In this document: positions 1 to 11,453 of the stretch, piece by piece
How positions within the stretch are numbered: the stretch's first letter is position 1
Layout of the letters: every line of letters begins with the position of its first letter
Assembly (NCBI GenBank): GCA_038503065.1
Contig: JBCAMK010000007.1
Coordinates: forward strand, 1,798,001 to 1,862,000
Direction of reading: 5' to 3'
DNA from: Paragyromitra xinjiangensis
Taxonomy: Eukaryota > Ascomycota > Pezizomycetes > Pezizales > Discinaceae
Length of the DNA stretch: 64,000 nt
Notes under the pieces: model-generated
Told to the model about the DNA's origin: nothing
The model's input: only the letters and a program-made list of their open reading frames with translations
Databases searched by the model: none
Translations under genes and position numbers: made by a program

Positions 1-777
1 CTGAGATCTGGGATAAACTGTATCTCGAGCTACTAGTGCTCATGCGTGATATGTACAGGAAGTGTAAACTCGTGCATGCGGATCTTAGCGAGTACAATGT
101 ACTCTACCATCAGAAGAAGCTCTGGATCATTGATGTGTCGCAGTCGGTTGAACATGATCATCCGCGGAGTGCAGAGTTCCTGCGTATGGATGTGAAGAAT
201 GTGGGGGATTTTTTCCGGCGGAAAGGGGTGGAGATAGTTAGTGAGAAGAGGGTGTTTGAGTGGATTACGAAGGGGGAGGAAGAGGTGGAGACATTGCCGA
301 GGCATGGGGTGGAGGCGGAGGATGATGTGGAGGTTTATAGGAAGGCGTTTGTGCCGAGGACCCTGGAGGAGGTTTTTGATGTTGAGAGGGATGCGGAGAT
401 GGTTGGGAGGGGGGAGGGGGGGGATTTGGTGTATAGGGATCTGTTAGCGGAGAGGAAGACGGTTGAGGAGGAGGAAGATGAGGATGAGGATGAGGATGAT
501 GAGGATAGTGAGGAGGATACGGATGATGAGGATGGAGAAAAGCTTCATAAGAAGGATAGGGACGCGAATAAGAAGCCGAGAGGGAGAAAACATGAAGATA
601 AGGAAGAGAAGAAGGTATGTCTCACCCCAGGATAGCTTTACTAGCATAGCTGAAGTATCACCACTAACCTGCGAACAGGAACACAAGAAAAAAGTTAAAG
701 AAGAGAAACGCGAAGCGAGGAAAGCAAAGATGCCGAAACATGTCAAGAAGAAACTAATTAGTGGGAAAAAAAAGTAG
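1..777 (+). CDS. RIO1: Serine/threonine protein kinase RIO1, C-terminal part (5' end outside the window)
   Basis: Atypical kinase/ATPase of the RIO family, which in other eukaryotes acts in late cytoplasmic maturation of the 40S ribosomal subunit. The frame is open from base 3, so the gene enters from the left edge. Exon 1 runs to 614. An intron at 615-678 starts GTATGT and has a CTAAC branch site. Exon 2 is 679-777, ending in TAG. Visible motifs are the catalytic loop HADLSEYN and the metal-binding IDVSQSVEHDHP, both diagnostic for RIO1 rather than RIO2. An acidic Glu/Asp run (about 463-535) follows, then a Lys/Arg-rich tail ending in GKKK, as in other fungal Rio1 proteins. The N-terminal lobe and ATP loop are missing only because of the window edge. 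Confidence 0.95.
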
Positions 778-1636
778 TAAGGGGATGGACGAAACTTATG
801 GCTTTTTGTTCGTTCATGGGGATATTGGGATCATGGATGGTCACTCTGTCGCCAGACTGGGCATGTTTTTACTGTATTGTATTGTAAATACAAAACGGGG
901 TTTTCTTCTGGGTTTGCCTTAGTTTGTTACTGTACTTTTAGTAATGGGGATATGTATGGGTTTGGGTTGTTAATACTTGTTGGAATATTCCTCCGTAACG
1001 AAGGGTTTCACCCGCTGAACGGTGTACGGTGTGGAAGTATATGGGGCGAGATCAGGAAATATATTTGTTAGAAGCCGCGCACATAAAACTTGGGGGTTTT
1101 CTAGCCGAGAGCTCAGTCAATCAACCAAATCCTGATCTCACATTATACAAGAGTACCATATTTCAGACGACCGAGTGATAGTACATGATGAATGCTGAAC
1201 ACTGCGGGTAGGCACTTGCCCGAGTTAGTGATAATTCTACTGGTGGGGTGATTTGGGCTGGGTTAAGGCGTTCGAGAACACATACATGACGTACTATGCT
1301 TCCAGCTCTGTTTCTGCATTTTGTTAAGCATGTACTATGCTCGAGAGTTATCATTTTATTGAGACCCGTAAAGAATAGCTTTTTCCTATTCAAACCAGGT
1401 TACGTCTTCAGTATGATAGTAGAATTGAACCTGGAAGGGGACCCATAGAATCACGGAATTATCATCACTACATCTCACTCGACTGACACCTCGTTCGGTG
1501 TCATCGTGCAGCTGCGCGGGCTTGGCACTACGTATTCCCCCAACCTCAACGTATTACAGAGTGATCAAATTTCGCCTATACACATATACAAATTTTGCCC
1601 TTCTTCCCATCATACCTATCTGTAATATTTCCTAAC
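778..1636. other. Intergenic region between RIO1 and the next gene
   Basis: No convincing gene. Short ORFs at 877-1071 (+) and 1163-1393 (-) look random and show no family motif. The last part presumably holds the promoter and 5' UTR of the gene starting at 1637, but no specific element could be named. Confidence 0.5.
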
Positions 1637-2678
1637 ATGCTCAAACTTTCCTCTCGGCTTCGGCTCTCCGGCCGCTTCCTCGGCCCTACAATCGCCGCCA
1701 TCCCGAAGCCTCACTTCCGTCTAATCACATCTCCGACAAGCTCCAGGAAAGCTACCCCAGCACACATTGAGATCCTCCGCACAATCACTGTGAGCTCTCC
1801 CCCACCCAGGGAAAAAGTCACGCCCAAAGCTAGCTCACCCGCCTTAGGACCCAACCACTCGATGGATTTTCTTCCACCCACCCCCGGTTCCAGAGGCCAC
1901 AAAAAGTTGGGAGGACGAATCCGCCCGTTTACAGCGCCTTCTACCCTCTGAACATGACGCGTACAAAAAGAGATTCATGTCCGCTGAGGCTGCGCTAGGG
2001 ACGCGGTTTGACGCGCATGCAGAAGTGCTGGAGAATATGGATCAGGAGCTGGAAAAGTATTTCCTCTCTGAGGGTTTTTTCTGGCTGCGCTCTAGCTTCC
2101 CGGGGGCTGTGGCACCGCATATGAATGTTCCGCCGGTTAAGCCGACGGTTTTTGATACGCTGGATTTGTGTGAGAATGATACGGGGTGGTATTTGTATTT
2201 ATCGGCGCATGATTTAGGGGTGGAGATGTACGAGGCGGTGAATCCGCGACCCGAGCTTCATGATGGTGGGGAGGCGCTACGGTACAAGGAGTGGCTTGCT
2301 AGAAGTAGTTGGACAGATCTTATGGCGTGTGCTGAGTTTGAGGTGTTTGTGAAGGATGCGTTTAGTTGGATTGAGGAGGCGGAGTTGGAACGGTGTAGGA
2401 GTGTGTATGATAAGAATTTTGCGGCAATACGAGAGTATCAGTTTGCTTTGGAGGAGAGGATCGCTCGGTTTGAAAAGGTGTTGGAAGATGGGTTGAGGCT
2501 GGGGTGGTTGAGGCCGCGTAAGTTTTTTCGTTTCTTTTTTATTGCTTGGCTTCTTGGGGGGGGTTTTTTTTTGCTAACTGTGATCATTGGTTTAGTGTCG
2601 AAGAGCGCGGGGTGGTTGAAGAAGTTATCCCATAGACCATCAACTGATATCGGGTCCATATGGCTCCGGTATTTATAG
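1637..2678 (+). CDS. Unrecognised 301-aa protein, possible mitochondrial presequence
   Basis: Three exons are supported: 1637-1789, 1848-2517 and 2596-2678. Intron 1 (58 nt, GTGAGC..CTTAG) joins two reading frames in phase 0. Intron 2 (78 nt, GTAAGT, TGCTAAC branch, TTTAG) is phase 1. The first ATG at 1637 gives MLKLSSRLRLSGRFLG, rich in Arg/Ser and hydroxylated residues like a mitochondrial targeting sequence. The middle part (MDQELEKYFLSEGFFWLRSS, and a stretch near WIEEAELERCRSVYDKNF) looks like a folded, mostly helical domain. I do not recognise the family. Intron 2 is a multiple of three without a stop, so retaining it would add 26 hydrophobic residues (see findings). The gene is downstream of RIO1 in the same direction, about 860 nt apart. 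Confidence 0.7.
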
Positions 2679-5600
2679 CCTTGACTACGGAGTAAGAGAG
2701 TTAAACAAGTTACCAGAAGAAAATAAAACACATGAGGGCAGATATTTTTGTGTCTTTAGCAAATGGTTTCGTTATAGGTCGCACGTTTCTATCTAGCTTT
2801 GAGGGTTGGCATCCTGGTTTGATATCCAGCTTTTGAAACGGGGGCATCATTGTTACACGCATGCATCTTCCCGGAGATTGTCGTATGCGCGTAGAAACAT
2901 TATGGAAAATGTACGTTTATATTCTCAAATCTCCGGGGTTTCATAATGTATTATTAACCTGGTGCACCTAATGAACCCCCCCCTTCACTGGTTCGACACA
3001 GTTCATTTATACTATTCTCAACTATAAGAAATGGCTTGGGAGCCTTGGCACTGAGCTTACCGCTGCATTTGTAGGGCTGCGGATCTATGTGATTACGGAT
3101 AACGTGAGGCGTCACTCTGCCAAGATTATCTTCAGCAATACGTATTTATCTTTGATGCAGTCTAGGTAGTCTTACCCATGCAATTATTCGTAAAAATTTG
3201 CTTTTATTAGTCTGAGTACAAGGTTGGTGCTTGTTCCCGTCGACCACGCACCTTGGTTGGATCTTCATTCCCCGGGCGTGGCTAGAACTAGTTTCGGGCT
3301 CTGTGGCCCTTTCTAGGCCCCTCCAGCTTAGTGTTGCTTGTAGTTTTTGGTTTGTGTAAGCTTAGACCTACTTTAACCCTTATTAGTGGTCTTGCGGTGG
3401 CTGTGCTCGTTGGGTAAGTGCGTTTCTTGGAATACGGCCAATGACCTAATTAGTATTTTAGGAATTGTGTTCAGGGATTTCTCGGAGGACACATGGCCGA
3501 GAACTTAGAATCGAGGCGCTCAGATACTGGGCGGTACGCGGATTCTTCTATGATTTAACGAGATACGATTATGTAGTGTTGGGGTTTAATGGCTCGGGCG
3601 AGTCGGGAACTCCAGCAGGGTCCGGTGAAGGATGATGTTTGGAACCGTAAGCGGCGATTGGTCTGAAATTTAGTGAATAGCTATAACCATTTGAGATGAG
3701 TTGGCACGTATTACTTCTGGTATTAGTCCTCTCTTATGTTTCCTCTGAATGTTTAGGTTTCAAATTCCTTCAAGGTGTTGCTCGCTTCTAGGCTCACTAC
3801 TTCTGTTGATCGTGGCACTGACAATTGGTGCCATTAGTTCACGTATATCGTTGGGCTTAGAGGATAAATCTTGGCTCGACAGTTTTCTGCCCTATAAGAT
3901 TGGGTGTTGCAGCCACCTCGCATATAGTGGGTTTAGGCTTATGCTTTCTAGAGTACATGGCGGCGGATGCAAACCGGGAATACGAATAAGGGTGCTAGCT
4001 AGTGTCCTGTCGAGATAGGAGGGAAGAGATTAGGGTTGGGTGCGCTCTCCAACTTCAATACTATCTTAGATAGGATTAGGCTGATATTTGGTGGGAAAGA
4101 GATTAAGTATCTCAATATTTGCATTAGAATCTCGAAGCGGTGAGAGTGTTTCTTTGATGAGATCGAACTTGATGACGCTTTAATGCAAAGTTGAAACTAC
4201 GGATACCTCGCAACCTTAAATTCTTTGGTTAGCTACCATCCCATCAAGTATTCTCCGATGGAAAACAAGCCACTATAGATGATTGGAAGGTGTACCTTGA
4301 AGGTGGTCTTAGGAGTACTGTATCTCGGGTTCGGAGAGAAGGAAAAATCTCACGAACGAAGCGAAGATTCTGTGAAAATTTTCGGTGTGCGGCTTGATCA
4401 TTCAATCATACGTTCATGCGTCTTATCTCTGGTTCGTCTAGGGGTATCCCCTGGGATGAGCAGGGGTCTCATTTTCGTGTCTACGATCGGACGGGCTCGC
4501 TTTCCGACTAAAACCTAGTCACCATCAGGTACGATAGTACCATAACCCAAGTGGTTGTATGTACTTAGTAAATTAATCAATCAATCAATCAACCGACTAA
4601 AACCTTGTAGACGGAAGATGGTGGCTATATCCCAGGGACGGAAGAACCTGGGTAGGCGAGAGGTACGCGGGTGATTAATAAGTTCAGGTGTCAGATTGTA
4701 CCCGTTCGATCATGCTTGGATGCACGCAATGAATCAATCAATCCATTTGAGCAACCCCGCGAAATACAGGCTTCAAATTGATGCCGAGCCGGATGTGGCT
4801 TTATTTTTCCGGAGGGCTACTAGAAAATGAATTGGTAAACTTCGATGTCTTTCTGGCATTAGCACTGCCCTAGAGTGGTTCGTGATAATCATTTTCCAAG
4901 GAGTGTTTGTAGAAGCCATCATATGCGAGCATTGACACCGAGCTGTGGAGATTTTTTGGAAGAGACCACCTAAGCTGATGTTTGGTCGGCTCCTTAGGAA
5001 TATTCGCTCTAGAAAAAAAATGAACTGACAAGTGTTTGCGAAGCGTCTCCCCTATTCTAGGGCTTTATTAGTATAGATCTACGGGATTTCTTTAAGCAGA
5101 GGAAATGGGAGGATACATTCTGTGGGAGTTTTCCAGAATCGTCTTATGGACTTCACAGAGGGCCTTATTAGATACTAAGGTTTGTGGAGCGTCCCTCACC
5201 TTCAACTCTTGTTGTTTGTTACCAGTGGTAGGGCCCGCTGTAGTACTAACCTAGCACCTATGGTCAGCATGGAATTTTGCGTGGGGGTGATAAACGCACC
5301 ACCAAGATGGCTTCAGATGAAGCGCCCTGGTGGATGGGTCCTGGCGGTTGTGCTGAGGTGGGAGTAAAACGGGAAACTTAAGAGGCGGGGGTTTTATGGG
5401 TGTGGGAAACCGGAAAATAGTCACAGGTCTGTCGCGGGGGCTCCTTTCGGAAAATTTACATTGTATTTCTCGTTGCATGTTCTCCACGTGACTCTAGTAC
5501 CGAACAACTTAACAAAAGACAAAATCCTAGCTACTAACCTAAGTACACAGGTTTGGGGGGGAAAATTGTTCTAAAAAATGAGAGGCTATTTTTAGGGCGT

Positions 5601-6105
5601 ATGAATGCAGCGTCAACGATCGAAATGTAAAATATTTCGTACACATTTTCATAATGACCGCGACAACGGCAACATGAATATTAGGTATGTTCCATCGATA
5701 CACTTAGTGAAAGCGCATCAATATGATATTGTGTACTATAAGAACAGCTAATGCTGCAGACCAAACTTCGTGTGATCTGGGGGGTTGGGTCACGTGATAC
5801 ACCACCTGGAAAACTTCAAGTTCACACCCTTCAGTATCGTAAGTTCCCAAGAGCTCAGAGGTAAGTTATTCAAATCGGATCTTATATCTACGATCATGAA
5901 TCCATCAATATTCTTTAAAATGGCCGCTTGAGTCCTTACAGCTCATTCTCCCACTACACACAATCTGGCTGGATCAGTATCGGCCAACCCGTTTATAATA
6001 TTGAAGGAGTTACTGGTTTTCGAGCGATAACAAATTTTTAGAGTTCTCTCGCTCTGACTTCATTTGGCCCCTTCAAAGAAGTGGAGAAAACATCTAGTTC
6101 AAGCT
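2679..6105. other. Gene-poor tract, 3.4 kb
   Basis: No ORF here has recognisable coding character; the longest (3749-4018, 4279-4518, 5182-5367) are short, overlap nothing conserved and lack splice context. The sequence is AT/CTAG-rich and looks like decayed repeat DNA, but no terminal repeat or transposase motif could be identified. Confidence 0.5.
4575..4592. repeat. (AATC)4 microsatellite
   Basis: Four perfect AATC units are visible in gene-free DNA. There is no sign of function. Confidence 0.7.
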
Positions 6106-6645
6106 ATGCAACATCAACAGACCGCCAAAATGTGGGTTCACATCCCCATGACCACGCTTGAAGCTATTCATGAAGCTTCAGCACAGGACTTCTTCTACAC
6201 AGCTGCAGCGCTGTCAGATATACATGTCGCTACTCCCCAAAAAGACTTGGAGCGAATGGCTTTGTGTGAGTCTGATGGAATCGCTCGATTGGAAAAGTTT
6301 CGCAGGGACCTTTTAGTTTTCTACCGCGTTATCGAAGAAGAGATTATAAATGCCGACGAGGCCTTTAGATCGGAGGCTGTTCGTCTGCGAATGCGAACTA
6401 AAGTCGGATTGGTTAAATCGCGGGTACATCAAGCATATATTGATCCTAAAATTGGCTACTTTCACCCAATTCTAAATGAATGGCGTCCGTTCTCATCCGG
6501 TGAGGTAGAGGAAGTACTGAAAAAATCACGATTTGGGATAACTAATATCAAAGCAAAATATTTAAAAATGTTCTCCGGTGGGAGGAAAAGTCGTGTTAAA
6601 AAGATTTATATTTCGCTACCCATCGAGGGGTCTCTTAGATTTTAG
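6106..6645 (+). CDS. Orphan ORF, hypothetical 179-aa protein
   Basis: A 582-base stretch (6064-6645) is open without a stop, long for random sequence here. The first ATG in it is at 6106 (MQHQQTAKMWVHIP). An in-frame TGA at 6055 closes it upstream, so any longer version would need an upstream exon. The translation is amphipathic and charged, with helical-looking segments (EKFRRDLLVFYRVIEEEI) and a basic C-terminal third (FSGGRKSRVKKIY). No signal peptide, membrane segment or family motif is seen. It sits alone in a repeat-like tract, so it could be a lineage-specific gene, one exon of a larger gene, or a relic of a mobile element. Confidence 0.35.
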   Translation: MQHQQTAKMWVHIPMTTLEAIHEASAQDFFYTAAALSDIHVATPQKDLERMALCESDGIARLEKFRRDLLVFYRVIEEEIINADEAFRSEAVRLRMRTKVGLVKSRVHQAYIDPKIGYFHPILNEWRPFSSGEVEEVLKKSRFGITNIKAKYLKMFSGGRKSRVKKIYISLPIEGSLRF

Positions 6646-8295
6646 GTGTAAGCCTCGTAATAATAATTATATTTCGTTTTCGAAGCAATTTTTAGTGCCT
6701 GGTTTTGCATTACTGATCCCGTATATGGGCCTTGGAGCTTAACTACGGCTATCCCGTTGGGCTATAGCTCCGCTTAGATGCCATTCTACTACATCTTTAA
6801 GTAAGGCAACGTGTCTTGGTAGGAAGAAAGTCTAACTAGGTGTTTGCTCCCGATGTTTGATAGCATTTCCATTCCCACCAATCGAGTGACAAGTAATGAC
6901 TACCTAACCCGACACTTGATAATTAGGATACGTGTTTTTCTGACATGATGCAGACCTCAAATTTCCCCAGAATTTTCTAGTAGACTATACTACTACCTAG
7001 GACCACACGTCCAGCCTCAACCTGACTCACAACCTAATACTACACTTCCCGTACGGCAGTCCTAGGTCTGATCCCATCAAAACGCCAGAAACTATATTCC
7101 ACATCCACCTCCTTCCCTCATGACTGCCGGGACCCGGATTTTTGGTCTGGTATTAATCCACAGCCATAAGTGCTACGGCGAAACAAGGCTGAGCACAACC
7201 AGGTAATAGCAAACCCCTTGCGGATCCCTACATACATACGTCACCACCCTCAGCTCCCCGTATGCGGATACCCTACAGTGATCGTGCATCTGGCTTCGCC
7301 ATTTAGAGCTCATGCACTAACCCGTGGGACAAAGAGTCTCAGCACAGATACTTGCAGGGTATGCATCGACAGATTACAGTGCTGACGTTTAATATCGGCA
7401 GTACAGCGATTTTGCCGATTGGCGTTGGGATACTTGGTGAAGGAGTAAGTTGGTTTCACGAAATGTCTTTCTTGCGGCTCAGTGCCTAGCCACTAAAGTC
7501 TGGGCTCTAGGCAGCAGCGTCACGGAAGATCACTCGGGATCGGGCCATGCTTGGAAGGCATTTTAGGACTTGATGATTCACACGTATGCAGAGACAACAA
7601 AAAAAATGCGGATCAGTTTTGGCGTGGAAGGGCAGAAATATCCACATGCCTGAACGTGATCTCGCCCGCAGCTATTAACCTGGCGGGGCGTTTCTTGTGT
7701 CCCTGGGCGACGCTTTGGACTTTGATTCACAACTACTCCTAGGCTGACAGCAAAGCCGGGCCAACGATGGGTATGGGCATAGTGCAGAAGAGAGTTCCAG
7801 TACCAATCCACAGTCTTCAGGGCCCTGTCAGTCCTTGGCTCAGTTTTATCGTTGACCTGAGAGCGATTTTCGGGTCAATTGTGTTCATGCAACCTATTAA
7901 ATTTATAGGTTGAAAATATTATAGCACTCCACGTAGCAGTGCTCATAAGTACATAGCCACGATGCCTTTCCCTTGTATTACTAGCGTGGGAAATGGGGCT
8001 TTCTATTGAGGCTTTGGGGTATCAGAGGCGGCCGGCTGTCTTGTATGCCCGATCACCCGTCACCCGTACGACGGTTACACGTCCCCTGACGAAATTGATA
8101 TTTCCCACTCTAAATGTCCTCTTATATGTATGATATTTACAACCCCATCCCCGATTTCCCTGTTCCGCCAAGCCACATAAAACAAGCAAGGGTCACCGAT
8201 CCTGGTCCACCACAAAAAAGGAACAAAAAAACCAAATCTGAACAAGAACACTCGGGAATAACCGTGCTGTACTGATAGTCAAACAAAAACCAACC
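6646..8295. other. Intergenic region without recognised genes
   Basis: Small ORFs at 7170-7385, 7551-7742 and 7578-7811 overlap on opposite strands and show no coding signal. The right end is the 3' flank of the nucleotide-sugar transporter gene on the minus strand. Confidence 0.5.
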
Positions 8296-9691
8296 TTAAT
8301 CTTGTCTTTTAAGCGCTCCCTCTGTTGGACTTGACGCCTCATCTTCTGCGCCATCAACTTTATTATCAAACACCATTTCAACCTCCGTCTTCTCCAATGG
8401 AACGTAGTCACCTGTGGGCCGGGAGTCCGGTTTTGAGTAGAGCCATGTTGCGAATAAAACGACACCGGCGCCGATTATGAACTAGAAATGACAAGGGTGT
8501 TAATTTTTGCTGATTGGGTTGGGAGGTAAGAGGGAGGGAACCTACGTTAAGGGTAACAACAAAATCAAAGAAATATACGCTCGCCAAACAACTAATCAAG
8601 ATACTGATGCTCGTCGCAAAATTCTTCGCAATATTATCCGCAAAATTTACACACAGCGCAACTACGATTCCGCCTGCTGCTTGGAACGCAATTGCAGTCC
8701 AGACAACACCATTATATCCATCAAAGAACCCTCTCTCTAAGATTTGAGACCCGTCCTTAAATACCACACCGATAAAGAACGCCGGAAACAATGAGTAGTA
8801 GGATAATTGGATATTTCGCACCCATAAGGTTGCGCTGGAGCCCTTAAGGACCTTCTCGAAGTAGACACCGGCCAATCCGGAGATTGTGCATGCTACTGCT
8901 ACGGCGATTAGGCCGATAGTACGGTTCATCTCAGGTTCTATATTATTGTCATTGTGGATGCCTTCGTAGGTTGCAGAGCGGCGTTGGTGGCTAGTGTTAG
9001 AGGATTGGTTATCTGTGGTGGAGCTACCGGAGGCGGGGAGCTGGACAATTGCGACACCCAATGTGAGCAGGACCAACGAGATCCATTTCTTGAGTGATAA
9101 GCTTCTATTGAGCATTGTAACGCTAAATAACGCGGTGGTCAGAATTTTGAGTTGGTAGGTAACCTGAAATGTTGCCGCGTCAAGATTAGATACGGCAACG
9201 TATTGTAGGGTGTTTTGAAGCGTGTATAGACATGCTGGAATTGCTAGTTTCCAATTGTCTGGGCGGACGACGTCGCTGTAGAGATGCTGGATAGAATGGG
9301 AGATGGATGTCATTGGCCCGTCAACCTTGCGACGGTCCAAAAATGCGACCCAGATGCATATGGCAAGTTTAATGACCTCGTTGAGGAATACGGCGGTGGA
9401 GGTAAAGTACCGGTGTGATGATGTGGTAGGCATTATGCGAGAATAATGCATTATCTTGAGATCACGTGAGCGGCTGGACGACAAAAAGGGTTCCCAGCAC
9501 CAGAAGTGGACTTACGAGAATCAAAGCTGAGTTTTGAAATGTTAACTGTCGCCATTGTCAGCTGCCGATTTGTACTATGAGAGTTACAATTGGTCTCCCG
9601 AGACAAAGGGGTATCGTACGGTTACAAGAGAGATGTGCTTCATGGGAACACCCATGAAGGAGGGAACACTCTCAGGGGTGTCGACCACCAT
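8296..9691 (-). CDS. UDP-galactose/UDP-N-acetylglucosamine transporter (SLC35A, Gms1-like)
   Basis: A Golgi nucleotide-sugar antiporter of the NST family, 398 aa, that would carry UDP-sugars into the Golgi lumen for glycosylation. Four exons on the minus strand: 9691-9620 (24 codons, ATG at 9691 in good context, in-frame stop just upstream), 9545-9516 (10 codons), 9454-8546 and 8481-8296. The two tiny 5' exons restore the family N-terminus (GVPMKHISLVTLTFQNSALI, then LIMHYSRIMP). Conserved family stretches include AVFLNEVIKL, LYTLQNTLQYVAVSNLDAAT and FQVTYQLKILTTALFS. About ten hydrophobic segments are present. A polar Ser/Asn-rich loop lies before the second half, and the C-terminus is a hydrophilic cytosolic tail. 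Whether it prefers UDP-Gal or UDP-GlcNAc cannot be read from the sequence. The transposon lies about 610 bp upstream of its start codon. Confidence 0.93.
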
Positions 9692-10298
9692 GATGGCGGC
9701 TTAGTAGTTGACGTGAGACTTGGGTGTACGTGAAAATGTAGCGAAGGTGAGCGAAGGAGTATATAGCCGTTAGAGAAGGAGAGTGAAAGGGCGGGCAAGC
9801 GGAGAGGCGATTGTGTTTGTGGCCGGTGCTGACGAAATGATGGTAGTAGGTGGTATTTGGCAGAGGCCTAGGGGACCAAAAAAATCAATCCTTTGGTGTA
9901 CTAGTAGACGGCGATAGCGGGGGGGTTAGTGGGTTGTGCGGCGTTGGCGGCGGTCCCTGACGGAGTTCAGGGGACGAACAAACGCGAGGAAGAAAAGAAG
10001 CTACAAGCTGGCCTCCCAGGGCCAAAAATACATTCCGCTTCCAAGAAGCTCTTACTTAGGGCTTGTTCGGGGAGTCTGAAGCTTATGTCATGTGGTTGTG
10101 GCGTTTCAGCAGGGCAGGTACAAGCTGTGGCTTGAATACATGCGGAAAATAGTTGAGGCCAAACCATAGCGTCTCGCACTCGCATCCCAAACACCGGGCC
10201 CACAGAGCTGGAACAAACCGCCCACCCCACTACCGAATCTAGGCACTGACATGGAATAATTGGCCCCTTTCTCGAATTTTTGATCTAGACGGAGGAAA
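9692..10298. other. Upstream region of the transporter gene, up to the transposon insertion
   Basis: Holds the promoter and 5' UTR of the minus-strand transporter. ORFs at 9929-10135 and 9967-10230 lie on opposite strands of the same DNA and look random. Before the transposon landed, this DNA was continuous with 15194 onward and would have been the shared upstream region of two divergent membrane-transporter genes. Confidence 0.5.
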
Positions 10299-10305
10299 CC
10301 CCGGC
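10299..10305. repeat. Target-site duplication CCCCGGC, left copy
   Basis: The 7 bp immediately outside the left inverted repeat are identical to the 7 bp immediately outside the right one (15187-15193), the mark of a transposition event. Confidence 0.88.
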
Positions 10306-10367
10306 TACGGAGGCCTATAGCGACCGATCCGACATAACAACGGATTTGGGAAATGAAAAATGAGAAG
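10306..10367 (+). repeat. Left terminal inverted repeat of the transposon
   Basis: 62 bp matching the reverse complement of 15125-15186 with five transition differences (element positions 21, 34, 41, 48, 57). Beyond this point the similarity fades with a small gap. Confidence 0.92.
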
Positions 10368-10493
10368 AAAAATAAAGTGAATTGTAGTTGATTTATTGGT
10401 ACTAGAATATTTGGATATTGAGGTGATCTCACCTGAGCTGTGATAGAACGCAGTTTGTTGCGCCGATACCGGAACTCTTGGCGCTCTTGGCAT

Positions 10494-10586
10494 GCGAACA
10501 ATATTTCTGTTGTAGCGTGCAACTGGAGAATTGCTCGCTTATGCGAGCAATCCTTCGGTTGCACCCAACAACACAGCATTGCTCGC
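10494..10586. repeat. Subterminal hairpin and repeated ATTGCTCGC motif
   Basis: ATTGCTCGC occurs at 10530-10538, inverted at 10543-10551 (a 9-bp stem with a TTAT loop) and again direct at 10578-10586. A one-mismatch inverted copy, GCGAACAAT, lies at 10494-10502. The hairpin extends outward through GTGCAAC (10517) with GTTGCAC (10558), and TGTTGT (10508) with ACAACA (10568). Clustered subterminal motifs of this kind are often transposase-binding sites in TIR elements; that role is inferred here. Confidence 0.6.
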
Positions 10587-10979
10587 AGTTTAACCTTTCA
10601 ACGATCGCAACTACCTCTCCTTTCATCAACGCGATCCGATTTAATCCCACCGTAATCCCACCACAACCACAACTAGCGCTTTATCGAAGCACCATTCGGT
10701 TACACGAAGGTTGGAAAACCTCGCCAGCGGCCTGCACAAAACAAAGAAGGAATTTGCCCGTCAAAGATCGTAAGAAGAGCTTCCGCCATAGGTCCAACCC
10801 AAAACAAAGTAGCATTTGCAACACATTTAACTATTTTTTTAGAGACATTGCCTCAAAGCAAGAATGACATTCTATCAAGCTGCACACCGCGTCTTATCAT
10901 CTTAAATGGAAAAAAGAGACTGCCTCACATTTTCTTTCTGGTATTTGACCTTGTGATAATTCCGTGGCAATAAACTAAC

Positions 10980-11204
10980 ATGCTATCAGAAATTGAAAAA
11001 AAACAACATCAAAAAGAAGCTTCCCGCAGATTTGCCAAAAGAAATCCTGAACAAAGAAAACATGCTGCAGCATTTGCCAACTTCAAAGCCAAAGCCAAAC
11101 GACACTTAAAGAAAGATAAAAAGGAAATGGATAAAGATGTGGTGGATAAAATGGCTGAAAAATGGATGGAGGAAAAATTTGGTGAAAATTGGAACATGTA
11201 CTAG
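10980..11204 (+). CDS. Small Lys-rich ORF inside the transposon
   Basis: 74 codons from an ATG (MLSEIEKKQHQKEASRRF) with a very high Lys/Glu/Ala content and the look of one long charged helix (AAAFANFKAKAKRHLKKDKK). No family is recognised. It could be an accessory DNA-binding protein of the element, an exon of a larger gene, or a chance ORF in A-rich DNA. Confidence 0.35.
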   Translation: MLSEIEKKQHQKEASRRFAKRNPEQRKHAAAFANFKAKAKRHLKKDKKEMDKDVVDKMAEKWMEEKFGENWNMY

Positions 11205-11453
11205 CAGAGAATTGAGAGAATAGATACGGACGTAAAAATATTAAAAAATAGTCAGGAGAAGGGAAAAGCCTATATTGCGTTGGGCTAACAAGAACAGTTT
11301 ACTGGTCCCGAGAAGTGGTTTTCTTAACTGATCGTGTCCTTTTGACCCCCATTACTTGTGACGTTAAGGAATTTGAAGACAATTGAGAGGTTCCGAGCTC
11401 TACTTGTGAATATGTTCGCTAAATAATATTAGTTTAATTATATATTGACTGGG

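Noticed and set aside
33..305. Minus-strand ORF opposite RIO1
   Set aside because: Shadow of the conserved RIO1 coding sequence.
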